Positions 1 through 7,628 are shown, counted from the first letter of the stretch. The stretch is DNA of 10,879 nucleotides from an uncultured bacterium (GCA_903957405.1 CAJBPC010000192.1:1-10879), one strand, 5' to 3'. Numbers and translations: made by a program. Notes: generated from the letters alone by a model not told the origin.

Positions 1-8
1 TACATCAT

Positions 9-43
9 AAGAAAGAGCTGCATGTTTGCCGCTCTTTCTTTAT
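9..43 (+). terminator. Hairpin terminator of an upstream gene
   Basis: Bases 9-18 (AAGAAAGAGC) and 31-40 (GCTCTTTCTT) are perfect inverted repeats separated by a 12-base loop. The 3' arm ends in a T-rich stretch, as in an intrinsic terminator. It probably ends transcription of a gene lying left of the window. It also settles the start of the next gene, because an in-frame ATG at base 22 lies inside the hairpin loop and is unlikely to be used. Confidence 0.6.
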
Positions 44-63
44 ATGGACCAAAACGTTATACA

Positions 64-1602
64 ATGAAGCAAGTATTGCTTTTCCTGACAATTTCGGTTG
101 GAGCATCTACACAATTGGCAGCACAAGAGCCGTCGGATGCCTTGCGGTATTCCTGGTTGAGTGGCGGTGGGACTGCCCGAAACCAGGCCATCGGTGGAAC
201 AAACGTCTCCCTCGGGGGAGACCTCAGCTCGATCTTCTACAATCCCGCCGGCATGGGCATGTACAAGACAGGCGAGTTGGTGCTTTCACCCGGCTTCAGT
301 TTTGAAAACAACAAGGCGGAATATTTGGGCAGCAATGCCCGGCAGAATGCCAGCCAGTTCAATTTTGGGGCCACCGGGGTGATCCTGCCCATGGGCACTA
401 GAAAAGAAAAGATGCGCAATGTGACCATCGGTTTCGGAGTCAACAGGGTCGCCAATTTCAACAATACCGTCTATTTCAACGGAAAGAACAACAAGAGCAG
501 TTACTCGGAGAAATACCTTGAAGAGCTTATCAATAACAACGTGACGGATCCCAACTCCGCGGCGAGCAATTTCCCATATGGGGCAAGCCTTGCATTCAAC
601 ACATACCTCGTCGATACGATCAGAGGAGCCGGCGGGAATATCGCAGGATACCGGTCGCTCGCCACCCCGCAGACGGGTGTGAACCAGGAGCAGACCATCA
701 CGACCGCGGGGGGGATGACGGAAGTCGGATTGGCCATGAGCGCCAATATGAGTGATAAGTTTTATTTCGGAGGCTCCCTTAACTGGAGCGTCCTGAAATA
801 TGAACGCACCAGTTTTTACAAAGAGAGCGATGCGACGACCAATGCCAAGAATAACTTCAAATATTTTTCCGTCGAGGATTTCCTGTCGACCAGCGGCATC
901 GGCGTCAACCTGAAACTCGGCATGATATTCAAACCTGTCGAACAGGTGAGGATAGGATTGGCATTCCACACCCCTACTTTTTACAACATGGAGGACAGGT
1001 ATGCGACCACCCTTACAACTGACCTTGAAGGATATGCAGGTGCGGGCACACAGACGCAGTCGTCGCGTGACTTCAACAACGGACTGGATGGTGAGTTCGC
1101 TTACAACCTCAACAATCCACTGCGGGTGATGGGTGGTATTTCATATGTTTTCCGCGAAGATCAGGACATCACAAAACAAAGGGGTTTCATCAGTGCGGAT
1201 GTGGAGTACCTCAACTACAAGGCGTCTTCCTTCAGTGCTTCAGACCCGGCAAATAATTCCGCCTCCTATTTCAATGACCTCAACAGCACGATCGACAACC
1301 TGTACAGGTCTGCGATAAACCTTCGGGTGGGTGGCGAGTTGAAATTCGAGACCATCATGGCACGTGCGGGATTCGCATATTTCGGCAACCCTTACCAGTC
1401 AACCGACGTGAAAGGCAGCCGGATGAATCTGAGCGGAGGTTTCGGGTATCGTGATAAGGGCAAGTTCATAGACATCACGTATGTGCATCAAATTGCAAAA
1501 GATGCGTATTACCCGTATCGGCTGGATAACGGAACCTTTTCTCCGGTGAATATGAATACCGGGACAGGGAATATTTTGTTGACATTTGGATTCAAGTTCT
1601 GA
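64..1602 (+). CDS. FadL/OMPP1-family outer-membrane transport protein
   Basis: This 512-residue protein is probably an outer-membrane beta-barrel of the OMPP1/FadL/TodX family, whose members let hydrophobic compounds cross the outer membrane; the substrate cannot be told. The chosen ATG gives a clean signal peptide (MKQVLLFLTISVGASTQLAAQ) with likely cleavage near AAQ. An in-frame ATG 42 bases upstream would add 14 residues before the signal and falls inside a terminator loop. The mature N-terminus has the family-like stretch GGTNVSLGGDLSSIFYNPAG, with the NPAG motif. Many alternating aromatic/polar strands follow, and the chain ends in FGFKF with a terminal Phe, as expected for barrel assembly. 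It stands alone and converges on miaA. No matching -7 box was found just upstream. Confidence 0.85.
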   Translation: MKQVLLFLTISVGASTQLAAQEPSDALRYSWLSGGGTARNQAIGGTNVSLGGDLSSIFYNPAGMGMYKTGELVLSPGFSFENNKAEYLGSNARQNASQFNFGATGVILPMGTRKEKMRNVTIGFGVNRVANFNNTVYFNGKNNKSSYSEKYLEELINNNVTDPNSAASNFPYGASLAFNTYLVDTIRGAGGNIAGYRSLATPQTGVNQEQTITTAGGMTEVGLAMSANMSDKFYFGGSLNWSVLKYERTSFYKESDATTNAKNNFKYFSVEDFLSTSGIGVNLKLGMIFKPVEQVRIGLAFHTPTFYNMEDRYATTLTTDLEGYAGAGTQTQSSRDFNNGLDGEFAYNLNNPLRVMGGISYVFREDQDITKQRGFISADVEYLNYKASSFSASDPANNSASYFNDLNSTIDNLYRSAINLRVGGELKFETIMARAGFAYFGNPYQSTDVKGSRMNLSGGFGYRDKGKFIDITYVHQIAKDAYYPYRLDNGTFSPVNMNTGTGNILLTFGFKF

Positions 1603-1654
1603 GCCATCGAAGCATCGGGAAGCCATGGACAAATGCCGGGAAATCAATGGCACT

Positions 1655-2563
1655 TCACAACTGTGAAGATCGCCTGATCCAATCGAAAACGGACTTGTCA
1701 TCACCCGGATGGAACCAGGCCATGCCATCTTCTTTTCTGAACCAGGTCATTTGTCGCTTGGCATAATTGCGCGTGTGTTGTTTCACCATTTGGATGGCTT
1801 CCTCCAAATTGACCATGCCATCCAAATGGTTGAACAATTCCTTATAGCCCACTGTCTGGAGGGCATTCAGATGGCGGTATGGCAAGAGGCTTTCGACTTC
1901 CTGTAACAATCCGGCTTCCACCATGAGGTCAACGCGCTGTTCGATGCGGTCGTAGAGTTCTTGTCGCGGCAGTTCCAGTCCGATGCGGATGATCCGGAAA
2001 GGGCGTTCGGCCCCGGTTCTCCGCCGGAATTTCCGAATCGACACACCTGTCGCCCGGATAAATGACAGTGCGCGCATCATCCTTTGGGGATTTTGCATCT
2101 CCCCTTCTTCAGCGAACAGGGGGTCTTCCGCAACGATGGCGTTGCGCAGCCAGTTGATTCCGCCGGCATTGAATAGGGTTTGTACTTCTGCGCGCAGTGC
2201 TTTAGGAACCTGTGGCATGTCGTCCATTCCCTCCGTGAATGCCCGGAGATAGAGTCCGGTGCCACCGGTCATGACGATAACATCACTGCGGGTGAATATC
2301 TGTGCTGAGGCGTGCAGCGCATATGCCTCAAAAACGGCAGCGGTGACATCCTCATGGATGCTGTGTGAGGCTATGAAATGGTGGGGAACTGCCCGCAGTT
2401 CGTTTTCAGACGGGCGTGCGACTCCAATATTCAGCTCGTGAAAGCACTGGCGGGAATCAGCGGAAATGATCTCTGTCCTGTAATATTCAGCGATTCGAAC
2501 GGCGAGGGCCGTTTTACCGACTGCTGTCGGACCGGTGATGATGATGACCGTCTTTGGATGCAT
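1655..2563 (-). CDS. miaA: tRNA dimethylallyltransferase MiaA
   Basis: MiaA transfers a dimethylallyl group from dimethylallyl diphosphate to N6 of A37 in tRNAs that read UNN codons, which steadies codon-anticodon pairing. The 302-residue length is normal for the family. Visible motifs are the P-loop GPTAVGKT (residues 11-18), the ADSRQ segment with the likely catalytic Asp36, GGTGLY (100-105), and a C-terminal region with QTVGYKELF and QHTRNYAKRQMTWFRK, all typical of MiaA. It is last in a minus-strand run: 17 bases separate it from the PRiA4-ORF3-like gene, suggesting co-transcription. A short inverted repeat (1653-1658 with 1663-1668, loop AACT) overlaps its stop codon, but there is no T-run, so I do not call it a terminator. 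Nothing looks damaged. Confidence 0.97.
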   Translation of the reverse strand: MHPKTVIIITGPTAVGKTALAVRIAEYYRTEIISADSRQCFHELNIGVARPSENELRAVPHHFIASHSIHEDVTAAVFEAYALHASAQIFTRSDVIVMTGGTGLYLRAFTEGMDDMPQVPKALRAEVQTLFNAGGINWLRNAIVAEDPLFAEEGEMQNPQRMMRALSFIRATGVSIRKFRRRTGAERPFRIIRIGLELPRQELYDRIEQRVDLMVEAGLLQEVESLLPYRHLNALQTVGYKELFNHLDGMVNLEEAIQMVKQHTRNYAKRQMTWFRKEDGMAWFHPGDDKSVFDWIRRSSQL

Positions 2564-2580
2564 GTGAGATGAGCGAGCCC

Positions 2581-3159
2581 TTAAAATTCTTCTCCGGCGG
2601 CAGCCTCTCCTTCTCCTTCGCCGTCTGTATCCGCATCTCCCGTGTCACTTTCTCCATCGCCTTCTTCCCCAAAGCCATCGATGCCTTCAGAGAGGTCGTA
2701 TTTCTCTTCCACATCGACAAAACGATCACCTAGAATGCTTTTGGTTCCGTATTGACTCGGGCCGATGCCTTCTACCCGGATCGTGGCAGGGTATGTGAGT
2801 TTAGGATTTTCTTCCGCAGAGACGTTGATGAGTTCCACCATGAATGGCCAGTTCCGGGTGAAGTCGTAGGTATAGAGGAATTTCTGATTCGGCATTTTTA
2901 TCTCCGAGCCGATGGTCGTCTCGGCCATCAGCAATGGTTCCGCCTTATAGGGTTTATCGTATTTCTGCAAAGATATCTCCCTACCCTTTTGCCAGCTGTC
3001 GTTGCTGCGAAAGAAAGTGGCTTCATGCTTGGCGTCGAACTCGAAACTCTTCAGGATCTGATGATGCAGGTCGATGAAAAGTTGAGAGTGACGGATGACG
3101 ACGTCGCGGTAAACGGTTTCGTCTTCTTCAAAATAGATCCTGAAACGCAAGATAGCCAT
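2581..3159 (-). CDS. PRiA4-ORF3-like (IS1096 TnpR-like) protein with acidic tail
   Basis: This 192-residue protein resembles the plasmid pRiA4b ORF-3 / IS1096 passenger family (Pfam PRiA4_ORF3), whose function is unknown. Supporting features are the N-terminal pattern ILRFRIYFEED...YRDVVIRHSQLFIDLHHQIL, an aromatic strand region around FLYTYDFTRNWPFMVEL, and a later LTYPATIRVEGIGPSQYG. Residues from about 150 to the end are low-complexity and acidic (repeated Glu, Asp, Gly), unlike the compact domain before them. The gene sits between the CCA-adding enzyme and miaA on the same strand, close to miaA. A degenerate -7 box (TAATTTCA, 3164-3171) lies four bases before the ATG. No mobile-element hallmarks surround it, so the transposon-derived family name is probably misleading here. 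Confidence 0.75.
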   Translation of the reverse strand: MAILRFRIYFEEDETVYRDVVIRHSQLFIDLHHQILKSFEFDAKHEATFFRSNDSWQKGREISLQKYDKPYKAEPLLMAETTIGSEIKMPNQKFLYTYDFTRNWPFMVELINVSAEENPKLTYPATIRVEGIGPSQYGTKSILGDRFVDVEEKYDLSEGIDGFGEEGDGESDTGDADTDGEGEGEAAAGEEF

Positions 3160-3290
3160 GGTGTGAAATTACGATGTTTTGATGGAATGGCGATGCTGTA
3201 AGCGGAAGAGCCTTTTCTTTGGAGTAAGGAAATTTTTCGTCCATTGGGATCATGTCAGCATGCAAACGGCGAGCTTTTGGGTATGGACAT

Positions 3291-4706
3291 TCATTTCATT
3301 TGCAGTCCCATCTCTTTGGCCTTGACCAGCATGAACTCCCATGCGGCATCCTTTGTACCGGGGATGAGGCCATCGAGGATGGCTTCCCGTATGGCCGTTT
3401 TGATATCTCCGACTTCACGGGAAGGTGGGATACCGAAAGCCTCCATGATCATTTCACCGGTGACCGGAGGCTGCCAGCTTCGGAGTTGATCCTTCTCCTC
3501 CACTTCTTTCATCCGCTGGCGGACCATCTCGAAATTCGAGAGGAACTGTTTTACTTTCTGCTTGTTTTTTGAGGTGATGTCTGCGTTGCATAGGGTCATG
3601 AGTGCGTCGACATCTTCCCCTGCTTCGAACAGCAGACGCCTCACTGCGGAATCGGTGATGTTTTCTTTTGTGAGGCTTATCGGCCGCAAGTGCAGTTCCA
3701 CGATCTTTCGGACAAAGCGCATTTTGGCATCCTGCGGCAGCTTCAGTTGTGCGAAGATGCGCGGCACCATTCGTCCACCGACGACTTCATGACCGTGGAA
3801 TGTCCATCCCGCCTCCTCTTCAAAACGCTTGGTAGCGGGCTTTCCGATATCATGCAGGATCGCTGCCCAGCGAAGCCACAGGTCATCGGTGTTCCGCGAA
3901 ATATTATCGAGTACCTGGAAGGTATGGTACAGGTTATCCTTATGGCCCACCCCGTCGCGGTATTCCGCCCCTGCCAGATCGACCATCTGCGGAAACACCA
4001 GTTTCAGCAAACCCGACCGGTACATCAGGTCGAAACCCACGGAAGGGATCCGACACAGGATCATCTTATTGATTTCTTCGGTTATGCGTTCCTGTGAGAT
4101 GATCCGAATCCGGTCGCGATTCTTCAAGATCCCTTCCCAGGTGACCGGGTCGATGGTGAATCCCAGTTGGGCTGCGAAGCGAATGGCCCTGAGCATGCGG
4201 AGGGGATCATCCGTGAAGGCCTTGTCAGGTGACAGTGGTGTTTTAATGATCTTATCCGTCAGATCCGACAGACCGTTGAACGGATCGAAGAGTTTTCCGA
4301 AGTCGGCGGTATTGAGGCTGACGGACATCGAATTGACGGAGAAGTCGCGGCGTTCCAGGTCATCTTTCAAGGAACCGGGTTCCACTTCAGGATTCCGGGA
4401 GTGATGGCGATAGCTTTCTTTTCTTGCCCCGACGAATTCGATATCATAGTCATGCACGCGGATATGAGCGGTTCCGAAAGTCTTGAAAAATGAAACATGC
4501 GGCCTTGGGGTGAAACGGGCAGCGACGAGCTCGGCGAGTTGGATGCCATCTCCCAGGCATACGACATCCATATCGGCACAGGGGCGATCGAGGATTTTAT
4601 CGCGTACGAAACCACCGATCAGATATGCTTCCATACCTGCTTCTTGCGCTGCATTTGCCACTTTGTTGATGAGGAAACGTTCCTCCTGTGAACACCGAAT
4701 ATCCAT
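3291..4706 (-). CDS. CCA tRNA nucleotidyltransferase with HD domain
   Basis: The product (471 residues) is a class II CCA-adding enzyme or close relative that builds or repairs the 3' CCA end of tRNAs. The N-terminal polymerase beta-like fold shows GGFVRD (residues 31-36) and the metal-binding D45-M-D47, then a RRDFSVNSM segment and DPLRMLRAIRFAAQLGF, the tRNA nucleotidyltransferase core. An HD phosphohydrolase domain follows (HDIGKPATK, then FHGHEVVG). I chose the internal ATG at 4704-4706 because an in-frame start 57 bases upstream would overlap the preceding glycosyltransferase gene, adds a non-conserved hydrophobic stretch, and lies upstream of a well-placed -7 box. The tRNA-Leu gene in this window does not encode CCA, which fits the need for such an enzyme. 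Pure poly(A) polymerase activity is a less likely alternative. Confidence 0.93.
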   Translation of the reverse strand: MDIRCSQEERFLINKVANAAQEAGMEAYLIGGFVRDKILDRPCADMDVVCLGDGIQLAELVAARFTPRPHVSFFKTFGTAHIRVHDYDIEFVGARKESYRHHSRNPEVEPGSLKDDLERRDFSVNSMSVSLNTADFGKLFDPFNGLSDLTDKIIKTPLSPDKAFTDDPLRMLRAIRFAAQLGFTIDPVTWEGILKNRDRIRIISQERITEEINKMILCRIPSVGFDLMYRSGLLKLVFPQMVDLAGAEYRDGVGHKDNLYHTFQVLDNISRNTDDLWLRWAAILHDIGKPATKRFEEEAGWTFHGHEVVGGRMVPRIFAQLKLPQDAKMRFVRKIVELHLRPISLTKENITDSAVRRLLFEAGEDVDALMTLCNADITSKNKQKVKQFLSNFEMVRQRMKEVEEKDQLRSWQPPVTGEMIMEAFGIPPSREVGDIKTAIREAILDGLIPGTKDAAWEFMLVKAKEMGLQMK

Positions 4707-4712
4707 AGGGTG

Positions 4713-4720
4713 CAAAAATA
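4713..4720 (-). promoter_or_regulatory. -7 box of the CCA-nucleotidyltransferase gene
   Basis: On the minus strand the sequence TATTTTTG matches the Bacteroidota -7 consensus TAnnTTTG exactly. It ends six bases before the ATG at 4706. No good -33 TTG is seen at the expected distance. The position implies a very short or absent 5' leader. Confidence 0.5.
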
Positions 4721-4738
4721 TGAAACTTGGAAGAGTGA

Positions 4739-5752
4739 TCAGCAGGATCCGTCGGGTAGACATTGCAAGAGCTGACGGTCATCGATCAAAATCGCACATC
4801 GGAAGTGACCTTCCGGACAGGATGTTTTACCATGAATGCCGCAAGGTCTGCAGGGCAAGTGTTGATTCACTTCGACCACATGGGAGACATCCGACAATGG
4901 ACCGTAGCCGAATGCAGGTATGGTGGAGCAAAAGACGGCCGTCACCGGTGCGTTCATGGCGGATGCAAAATGCAGTGGGGCGGAGTCATTGACGAAATTC
5001 ATGGCGGCTCCTTTTTGGAGTGCGGCCGTCTGCAGAAAACTCAGTTGTCCTGCAAGGTTCACGATGCGATCAGGGGCTTCAGACTTCATGCAGATCTCAT
5101 CACAGATGGCACGGTCACCAGGACCCGCGATCAGGAATATCCTGAAAGTAGCGGGGACTTTTCGGATGAATGACACCCATCTCTCCGGTGGATATTGTTT
5201 GGTGAACCAAACGGAGGTCGGAGCGATGCAGATATAAGGGGCGGTCGAGTATGCGGATATCCGGTCCATGTCAGATGCTGAAGGGTAGAGTTTTGGCCGC
5301 ATGGCAACATCGTCGGTGAGATGACTGATCAACCGTTGGTTTCGTTCCGTTTCATGGAGTGGACGGAGGTCCTTTCCGGTTGCGTGACGAATGCGTGCAT
5401 TGAAGAGAAAACTCATCGGATTCCGGTCAAAACCGATTCGCTGCGATGCCCCTGAGAAGGCCGTTAGGAAGCCCGTGGCAAGATAGCGTTGTACGTTCAC
5501 CACGACATCGTAACGTTGCTTTCTGATCCTTGCGAGTAGCCGAAAATTATTGCGGAGTTTCTGATAACTTTTATCCCATACTAAAACTTCGCGGATGTGC
5601 GGGTGTCCTTGAAGGAGTGCTTCGTTTCCTTTTCGGAGCAGAAAGTCAATCTTTGCATCAGGATAGTGGATACGGAGTTTTTCGACAAGGGCGGTTGCCA
5701 GCACTACATCTCCGATAAAGGCCGTTTGGATGATCAGAAAGGTTTTTTGCAC
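4739..5752 (-). CDS. GT9-family (heptosyltransferase-like) glycosyltransferase
   Basis: This 337-residue protein belongs to glycosyltransferase family 9, the ADP-heptose:LPS heptosyltransferase group, which adds sugars to the lipopolysaccharide core at the inner face of the cytoplasmic membrane. Evidence is the N-terminal FLIIQTAFIGDVVLAT (GD motif near residues 14-15), RIGFDR (105-110), and the C-terminal nucleotide-sugar site VNDSAPLHFASAMNAPVTAVF (about 254-274). These are followed by a Cys-rich tail (CRPCGIHGKTSCPEGHFRC) common in this family. The start codon is GTG, preceded by an exact -7 box four bases upstream. The gene heads the minus-strand run and is divergent from dapD. Its stop lies 32 bases before the CCA-enzyme ATG. 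The sugar and acceptor are not knowable from sequence alone. Confidence 0.9.
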   Translation of the reverse strand: MQKTFLIIQTAFIGDVVLATALVEKLRIHYPDAKIDFLLRKGNEALLQGHPHIREVLVWDKSYQKLRNNFRLLARIRKQRYDVVVNVQRYLATGFLTAFSGASQRIGFDRNPMSFLFNARIRHATGKDLRPLHETERNQRLISHLTDDVAMRPKLYPSASDMDRISAYSTAPYICIAPTSVWFTKQYPPERWVSFIRKVPATFRIFLIAGPGDRAICDEICMKSEAPDRIVNLAGQLSFLQTAALQKGAAMNFVNDSAPLHFASAMNAPVTAVFCSTIPAFGYGPLSDVSHVVEVNQHLPCRPCGIHGKTSCPEGHFRCAILIDDRQLLQCLPDGSC

Positions 5753-5756
5753 GGTA

Positions 5757-5764
5757 CAAAATTA
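5757..5764 (-). promoter_or_regulatory. -7 box of the GT9 glycosyltransferase gene
   Basis: The minus strand reads TAATTTTG, an exact match to TAnnTTTG, with TACC between it and the GTG start codon. The spacing implies a leaderless or nearly leaderless mRNA. No clear -33 element is visible. Confidence 0.5.
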
Positions 5765-5889
5765 GGTAAAAAGGAGGGTTTTGGGAGAAGGTAGCCATGT
5801 AGATGTCAGGCATTGATATGAAAGGAGAGAACATCCGGGATCGATGAAGAGAACTGGAACGGAATAGTGCGTTCAAAAGCATTAAGCCC

Positions 5890-5897
5890 TATGTTTG
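5890..5897 (+). promoter_or_regulatory. -7 box of dapD
   Basis: TATGTTTG matches TAnnTTTG and lies 16 bases before the dapD ATG, leaving room for a short leader containing AGAAGG directly before the start. No convincing -33 TTG was found. Together with the GT9 box, the 161-base gap 5753-5913 holds two divergent promoters. Confidence 0.5.
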
Positions 5898-5913
5898 CGA
5901 AAAAAACAGAAGG

Positions 5914-6726
5914 ATGGAACTGAAGGATTTTATAGGATCGGCCTGGGCTGACCGTGAGCTGCTTAAAGACCAGTCGTACATCGATGCCGTTCGTACGGTT
6001 ATAGAGGAAGTCGACAAGGGTCGTTTAAGGGTGGCCGCCCCGCAAGGTGAGGATTGGGTCGTCAATGAGTGGGTGAAGCAGGCGATCCTGATGTATTTCG
6101 GCATCCAGCAGATGCAAACCTGGGAGATGCCGCCCTTCGAGTTCTACGACAAGATGCTCCTGAAAAAAGACTATAAGAGCCTTGGTGTTCGGGCAGTGCC
6201 GCATGCGGTTGCCCGTTATGGCGCATATCTGGCGAAGAATGTCGTGTTGATGCCGTCGTATGTGAACATCGGTGCGTATGTGGATGAAGGCACGATGGTG
6301 GACACCTGGGCCACGGTGGGCAGTTGTGCCCAGATCGGCAAGGGTGTGCATCTGAGTGGCGGTGTGGGCATTGGCGGTGTGTTGGAACCTCTGCAGGCGA
6401 GCCCCGTGATCGTGGAGGATGGTTGCTTCATCGGCAGCCGGTGCATTGTGGTGGAAGGTGTGAGGGTGGAAAAAGAGGCGGTCTTGGGTGCGAATGTCGT
6501 GCTGACACAATCGACGAAAATCATTGACGTGAGTGGTGCGGAGCCGGTCGAATACAGGGGACGAGTCCCCGCCAGAAGTGTCGTCATTCCCGGATCGTAT
6601 GCGAAAAAATTTCCGGCGGGAGAATTCCAGGTGGGCTGCGCGTTGATCATCGGACAACGAAAACCCAGTACGGATCTCAAGACCAGTCTGAATGACGCGT
6701 TGCGGGATTTCAATGTATCCGTATAA
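5914..6726 (+). CDS. dapD: Tetrahydrodipicolinate N-succinyltransferase DapD
   Basis: DapD uses succinyl-CoA to succinylate tetrahydrodipicolinate in the cytoplasmic diaminopimelate/lysine pathway, feeding peptidoglycan and lysine synthesis. The 270-residue length is normal. The central part carries the left-handed beta-helix hexapeptide repeats and the nearly invariant family block from KNVVLMPSYVNIGAYVDEGT through MVDTWATVGSCAQIGKG and HLSGGVGIGGVLEPLQA (about residues 108-165). After it come DGCFIGSRCIVVEGV and GRVPARSVVIPGSYAKKFP. The N-terminal helical domain (MELKDFIGSAW...) is also complete. AGAAGG abuts the ATG. It is monocistronic, divergent from GT9, and followed after 63 bases by tRNA-Leu with its own promoter. 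No odd features. Confidence 0.97.
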   Translation: MELKDFIGSAWADRELLKDQSYIDAVRTVIEEVDKGRLRVAAPQGEDWVVNEWVKQAILMYFGIQQMQTWEMPPFEFYDKMLLKKDYKSLGVRAVPHAVARYGAYLAKNVVLMPSYVNIGAYVDEGTMVDTWATVGSCAQIGKGVHLSGGVGIGGVLEPLQASPVIVEDGCFIGSRCIVVEGVRVEKEAVLGANVVLTQSTKIIDVSGAEPVEYRGRVPARSVVIPGSYAKKFPAGEFQVGCALIIGQRKPSTDLKTSLNDALRDFNVSV

Positions 6727-6739
6727 GTCAAAAATCGAC

Positions 6740-6769
6740 TTTGTTTTTTGATTTCGTTCCGTATATTTG
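6740..6769 (+). promoter_or_regulatory. Promoter of tRNA-Leu (-33 TTTG / -7 TATATTTG)
   Basis: TTTG at 6740-6743 and TATATTTG at 6762-6769 are separated by 18 bases, a very good fit to the Bacteroidota housekeeping promoter. The mature tRNA begins 20 bases after the -7 box, so a short 5' leader is expected for RNase P removal. Confidence 0.75.
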
Positions 6770-6789
6770 CATCCCTGAACAGGAAAAAT

Positions 6790-6873
6790 GCCCAGGTGGC
6801 GAAATTGGTAGACGCACTGTGTTCAGGTCGCAGCGTTCGCAAGGATGTGCTGGTTCGAATCCAGTCCTGGGCA
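6790..6873 (+). tRNA. tRNA-Leu (anticodon CAG)
   Basis: The acceptor arms GCCCAGG (6790-6796) and CCTGGGC (6866-6872) pair fully. The D-arm region GCGAAATTGGTAGACGC is standard for bacterial tRNA-Leu. The anticodon stem CTGTG/CGCAG (6817-6821, 6829-6833, one G-U pair) encloses loop TTCAGGT with anticodon CAG at 6824-6826, reading CUG. A long variable arm, as in class II tRNAs, precedes the T-arm (GCTGG, loop TTCGAAT, CCAGT). The discriminator base is A6873 and the next bases are CAA, so CCA is not encoded and must be added after transcription. It is not an expected MiaA substrate, because position 36 is G. It marks the change from core-like to accessory-like sequence. Confidence 0.97.
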
Positions 6874-6874
6874 C

Positions 6875-6915
6875 AAATAAAAAAGTTCTGCACGAAGTGC
6901 GGGACTTTTTTATTT
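6875..6915 (+). terminator. Strong terminator after tRNA-Leu
   Basis: Bases 6875-6893 and 6897-6915 form a 19-bp stem with two G-U pairs and a GAA loop. The stem has A-rich and T-rich outer ends with a run of six T, so it can act in both directions. It begins two bases after the tRNA. Confidence 0.88.
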
Positions 6916-6969
6916 ATAAGCTCACTCGTAGGACGTATTGAGATCACGGAAAGTAATCCAGCTTATATT

Positions 6970-7422
6970 TCATCCTAAATTTTCTAAGTCGTCTAAATCC
7001 TTTGATCGGCCTGCACTTTATTTTAAAGCAATTAGATCATTTTTATGAATTACCCGAACATGAAGACCATCATCATCAAAAATGACTGAGCGCTGATAGA
7101 TTTCATTAAAGCTAAACCCTTCGATACTAATCATTAGGTCAATAGCTACGGGCGATACTCAAAATGTAAAAACGTCCCAAGCAGGATGCTCGAGAAAATT
7201 ATTTTCTGTCATGTCAAACACTGGCATCCCAAACTCCCGAAATGCAGCTACTATTTTTGCATAATTATCCGCCGTTCTGTCAACCCATAAATCCATATCC
7301 CCGGTAGTCCTGGAATACCCATAGAGAATTACCGAGTATCCCCCAACGAGTAAATATCTTACGCCGTTTTTATTAAGGGATAAAAGAAAGTCACGAAAAT
7401 CGCTGTTAAAAATATTTCCCAT
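6970..7422 (-). pseudogene. Nucleotidyltransferase gene broken by two in-frame stops
   Basis: The first 87 residues encode the start of a small nucleotidyltransferase with GG (residues 27-28) and the metal-binding D42-M-D44 in TTGDMDLWVDRT. A TGA at 7159-7161 then stops translation. Reading on in the same frame gives VSPVAIDLMISIEGFSFNEI and, further on, VIHKNDLIALK. A TAA follows at 7018-7020, then SAGRSKDLDDLENLG and a final TGA at 6970-6972. The total, about 150 codons, is what I recall as usual for the family, and no frameshift is needed. The first stop sits where Gly (GGA) would be expected, the second where Lys (AAA) would. The likely third catalytic Asp (in VAID) lies beyond the first stop, so the short product should be inactive. 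Its ATG overlaps the stop of the upstream 68-residue gene (TAATG), so the two were translated together. Confidence 0.8.
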
Positions 7423-7628
7423 TAGCTCCGAATGGATTTGACAAAAAATTTAGTGCGGTCCATTCTAGGGGGATTATTTACGTCGAAGTTATACGCTACA
7501 CTGTTCAGGTATCCTGCAATTTTCAATCGTTCCTGCCAAGAGAGCTTTTTATAAATTGCGGCGTGATTGGCAGCTTCTTGTTGGGTTTGCCCTTTAAAGG
7601 CGTTTCTATCCAATTTAAATCGATCCAT
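7422..7628 (-). CDS. Small helical protein paired with a nucleotidyltransferase
   Basis: This is a 68-residue protein (MDRFKLDRNAFKGQTQQEAA...) of unknown function. I recall similar short proteins in Bacteroidota beside nucleotidyltransferase genes, but cannot name a family. It looks mostly helical, with KKLSWQERLKIAGYLNSVAY in the middle and a basic tail with NNPPRMDRTKFF. I chose the ATG at 7626-7628, because the in-frame start 30 bases upstream would place codons across a near-perfect promoter. The gene overlaps the broken nucleotidyltransferase by one base, so they form a two-gene operon. That layout resembles a toxin-antitoxin or abortive-infection pair, but the protein lacks a HEPN-type Rx4-6H motif, so the role is open. 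Its own frame is intact. Confidence 0.72.
   Translation of the reverse strand: MDRFKLDRNAFKGQTQQEAANHAAIYKKLSWQERLKIAGYLNSVAYNFDVNNPPRMDRTKFFVKSIRS

Noticed and set aside
286..969. 227-codon open frame antisense to the FadL-like gene
   Set aside because: It is a shadow of a G+C-richer coding frame; no domain is recognisable and the opposite frame is clearly real.
1653..1668. CTTCAC/GTGAAG hairpin at the miaA stop as a terminator
   Set aside because: The 6-bp stem has no T-run on either strand.
6025..6657. 210-codon open frame antisense to dapD, rich in His and Arg
   Set aside because: The dapD frame is certain and the antisense product is low-complexity.
6216..6947. 243-codon minus-strand frame crossing dapD and the tRNA
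   Set aside because: It runs through a tRNA gene and its terminator, which is incompatible with a real gene.
7159..7161. TGA recoding (selenocysteine or alternative code) in the nucleotidyltransferase
   Set aside because: A second in-frame stop (TAA) follows, the expected residue is Gly rather than Cys, and no SECIS-like hairpin was seen just after it.
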